Assembly (NCBI GenBank): GCA_002430125.1
Contig: DJBQ01000037.1
Location: 2,853 to 25,523 of the forward strand
DNA from: Rhodobacterales bacterium UBA5972
Lineage (GTDB): Bacteria > Pseudomonadota > Alphaproteobacteria > Rhodobacterales > Rhodobacteraceae
Direction: 5' to 3'
Length of the DNA stretch: 22,671 nucleotides
Positions 22,514 to 22,671 of this stretch are shown here, one piece after another. Numbering within the stretch: position 1 is the first letter of the stretch; every line of letters begins with the position of its first letter. The notes below the pieces were generated by a model that searched no databases, was not told the DNA's origin, and saw only the letters and a list, made by a program, of their open reading frames with translations. A program made the translations under genes and the position numbers.

Positions 22514-22671
22514 GTTGATGCCTGATGAAATAATCCTGCGCATCAATCGCATGCAAGCGGGGCAATGACAAGCAAGCAGCGAATAGAGTGCGGGCATGAA
22601 TAAGTTCAGATAGATGTGAGATAAGATTTTGTTGCCAAGATTTAGGGTCTGTGGACATTCACCTTGATGCG

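Noticed and set aside
22514..22597. 28-codon N-terminal extension of rlmB
   Set aside because: The extension (Cys/Leu-rich, no family match) precedes the usual basic RlmB N-terminus that begins at 22513.
22642..22671. Possible last ten codons of a minus-strand gene entering from the right edge
   Set aside because: A minus-strand frame ends at a stop at 22642-22644, but nine residues cannot be told from chance; a tRNA was also considered and the fold does not fit.

Overview
The window looks like chromosomal DNA of an alphaproteobacterium, most likely a marine Rhodobacteraceae (Roseobacter-group) species. This rests on the remembered similarity of the proteins (a SUV3-like helicase beside a short S4-domain protein, fdxA followed by carD, cobS divergent from cobT, an Lrp/AsnC regulator divergent from hppD, a DUF3726 protein) and on a GC content that looks to be in the mid-50s by eye. 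No database search was possible. I see no tRNA, rRNA, CRISPR array, insertion sequence, phage gene or attachment site. Genes are tightly packed, many overlap or nearly touch, and every gene here is intact except the one cut by the left edge.

Layout. 1-139: 3' end of an inositol-monophosphatase-family gene, probably hisN. 141-1357 (minus): an SCP2-like lipid-carrier gene followed 2 nt later by a PldB-type lysophospholipase. 1429-5220 (plus): secreted TPR protein, large SUV3/MgpS-type RNA helicase, S4-domain RNA-binding protein. 5378-6557 (plus): fdxA, a 325-nt gap with a hairpin leader, then carD with a clear intrinsic terminator. 6663-8540: divergent cobS and cobT, for assembly of the cobalamin nucleotide loop. 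8551-10879 (minus): an Lrp/AsnC regulator and a Kef-type cation/proton antiporter.

11016-12475 (plus): hppD, divergent from the Lrp gene across an AT-rich, repeat-containing regulatory region, overlapping by 4 nt a small Rieske ferredoxin-like gene. 12532-13464: a ghrA-like hydroxypyruvate/glyoxylate reductase. 13562-16852 (plus): a tightly coupled three-gene unit made of an M19-dipeptidase homologue that has lost part of its metal site, a 563-residue protein I do not recognise, and a DUF3726 protein. 16871-19402 (minus): an 843-residue bitopic membrane protein with a GspL/PilM-like cytoplasmic end and a GspC/PilP-like periplasmic end. 19656-21502 (minus): a CoA-binding-domain protein and the O-acetylhomoserine sulfhydrylase metY, closed by two consecutive hairpins. 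21545-21640 (minus): a probable structured small RNA or 3'-UTR RNA with a possible pseudoknot and a strong terminator. 21713-22513 (minus): rlmB. The last 158 nt (22514-22671) hold only the rlmB upstream region, with nothing else I can support.

Most of the window is core metabolism and RNA/transcription housekeeping. The parts that look least described are the M19-like / 563-aa / DUF3726 operon, the GspL-PilP-like chimera and the structured RNA candidate downstream of rlmB.
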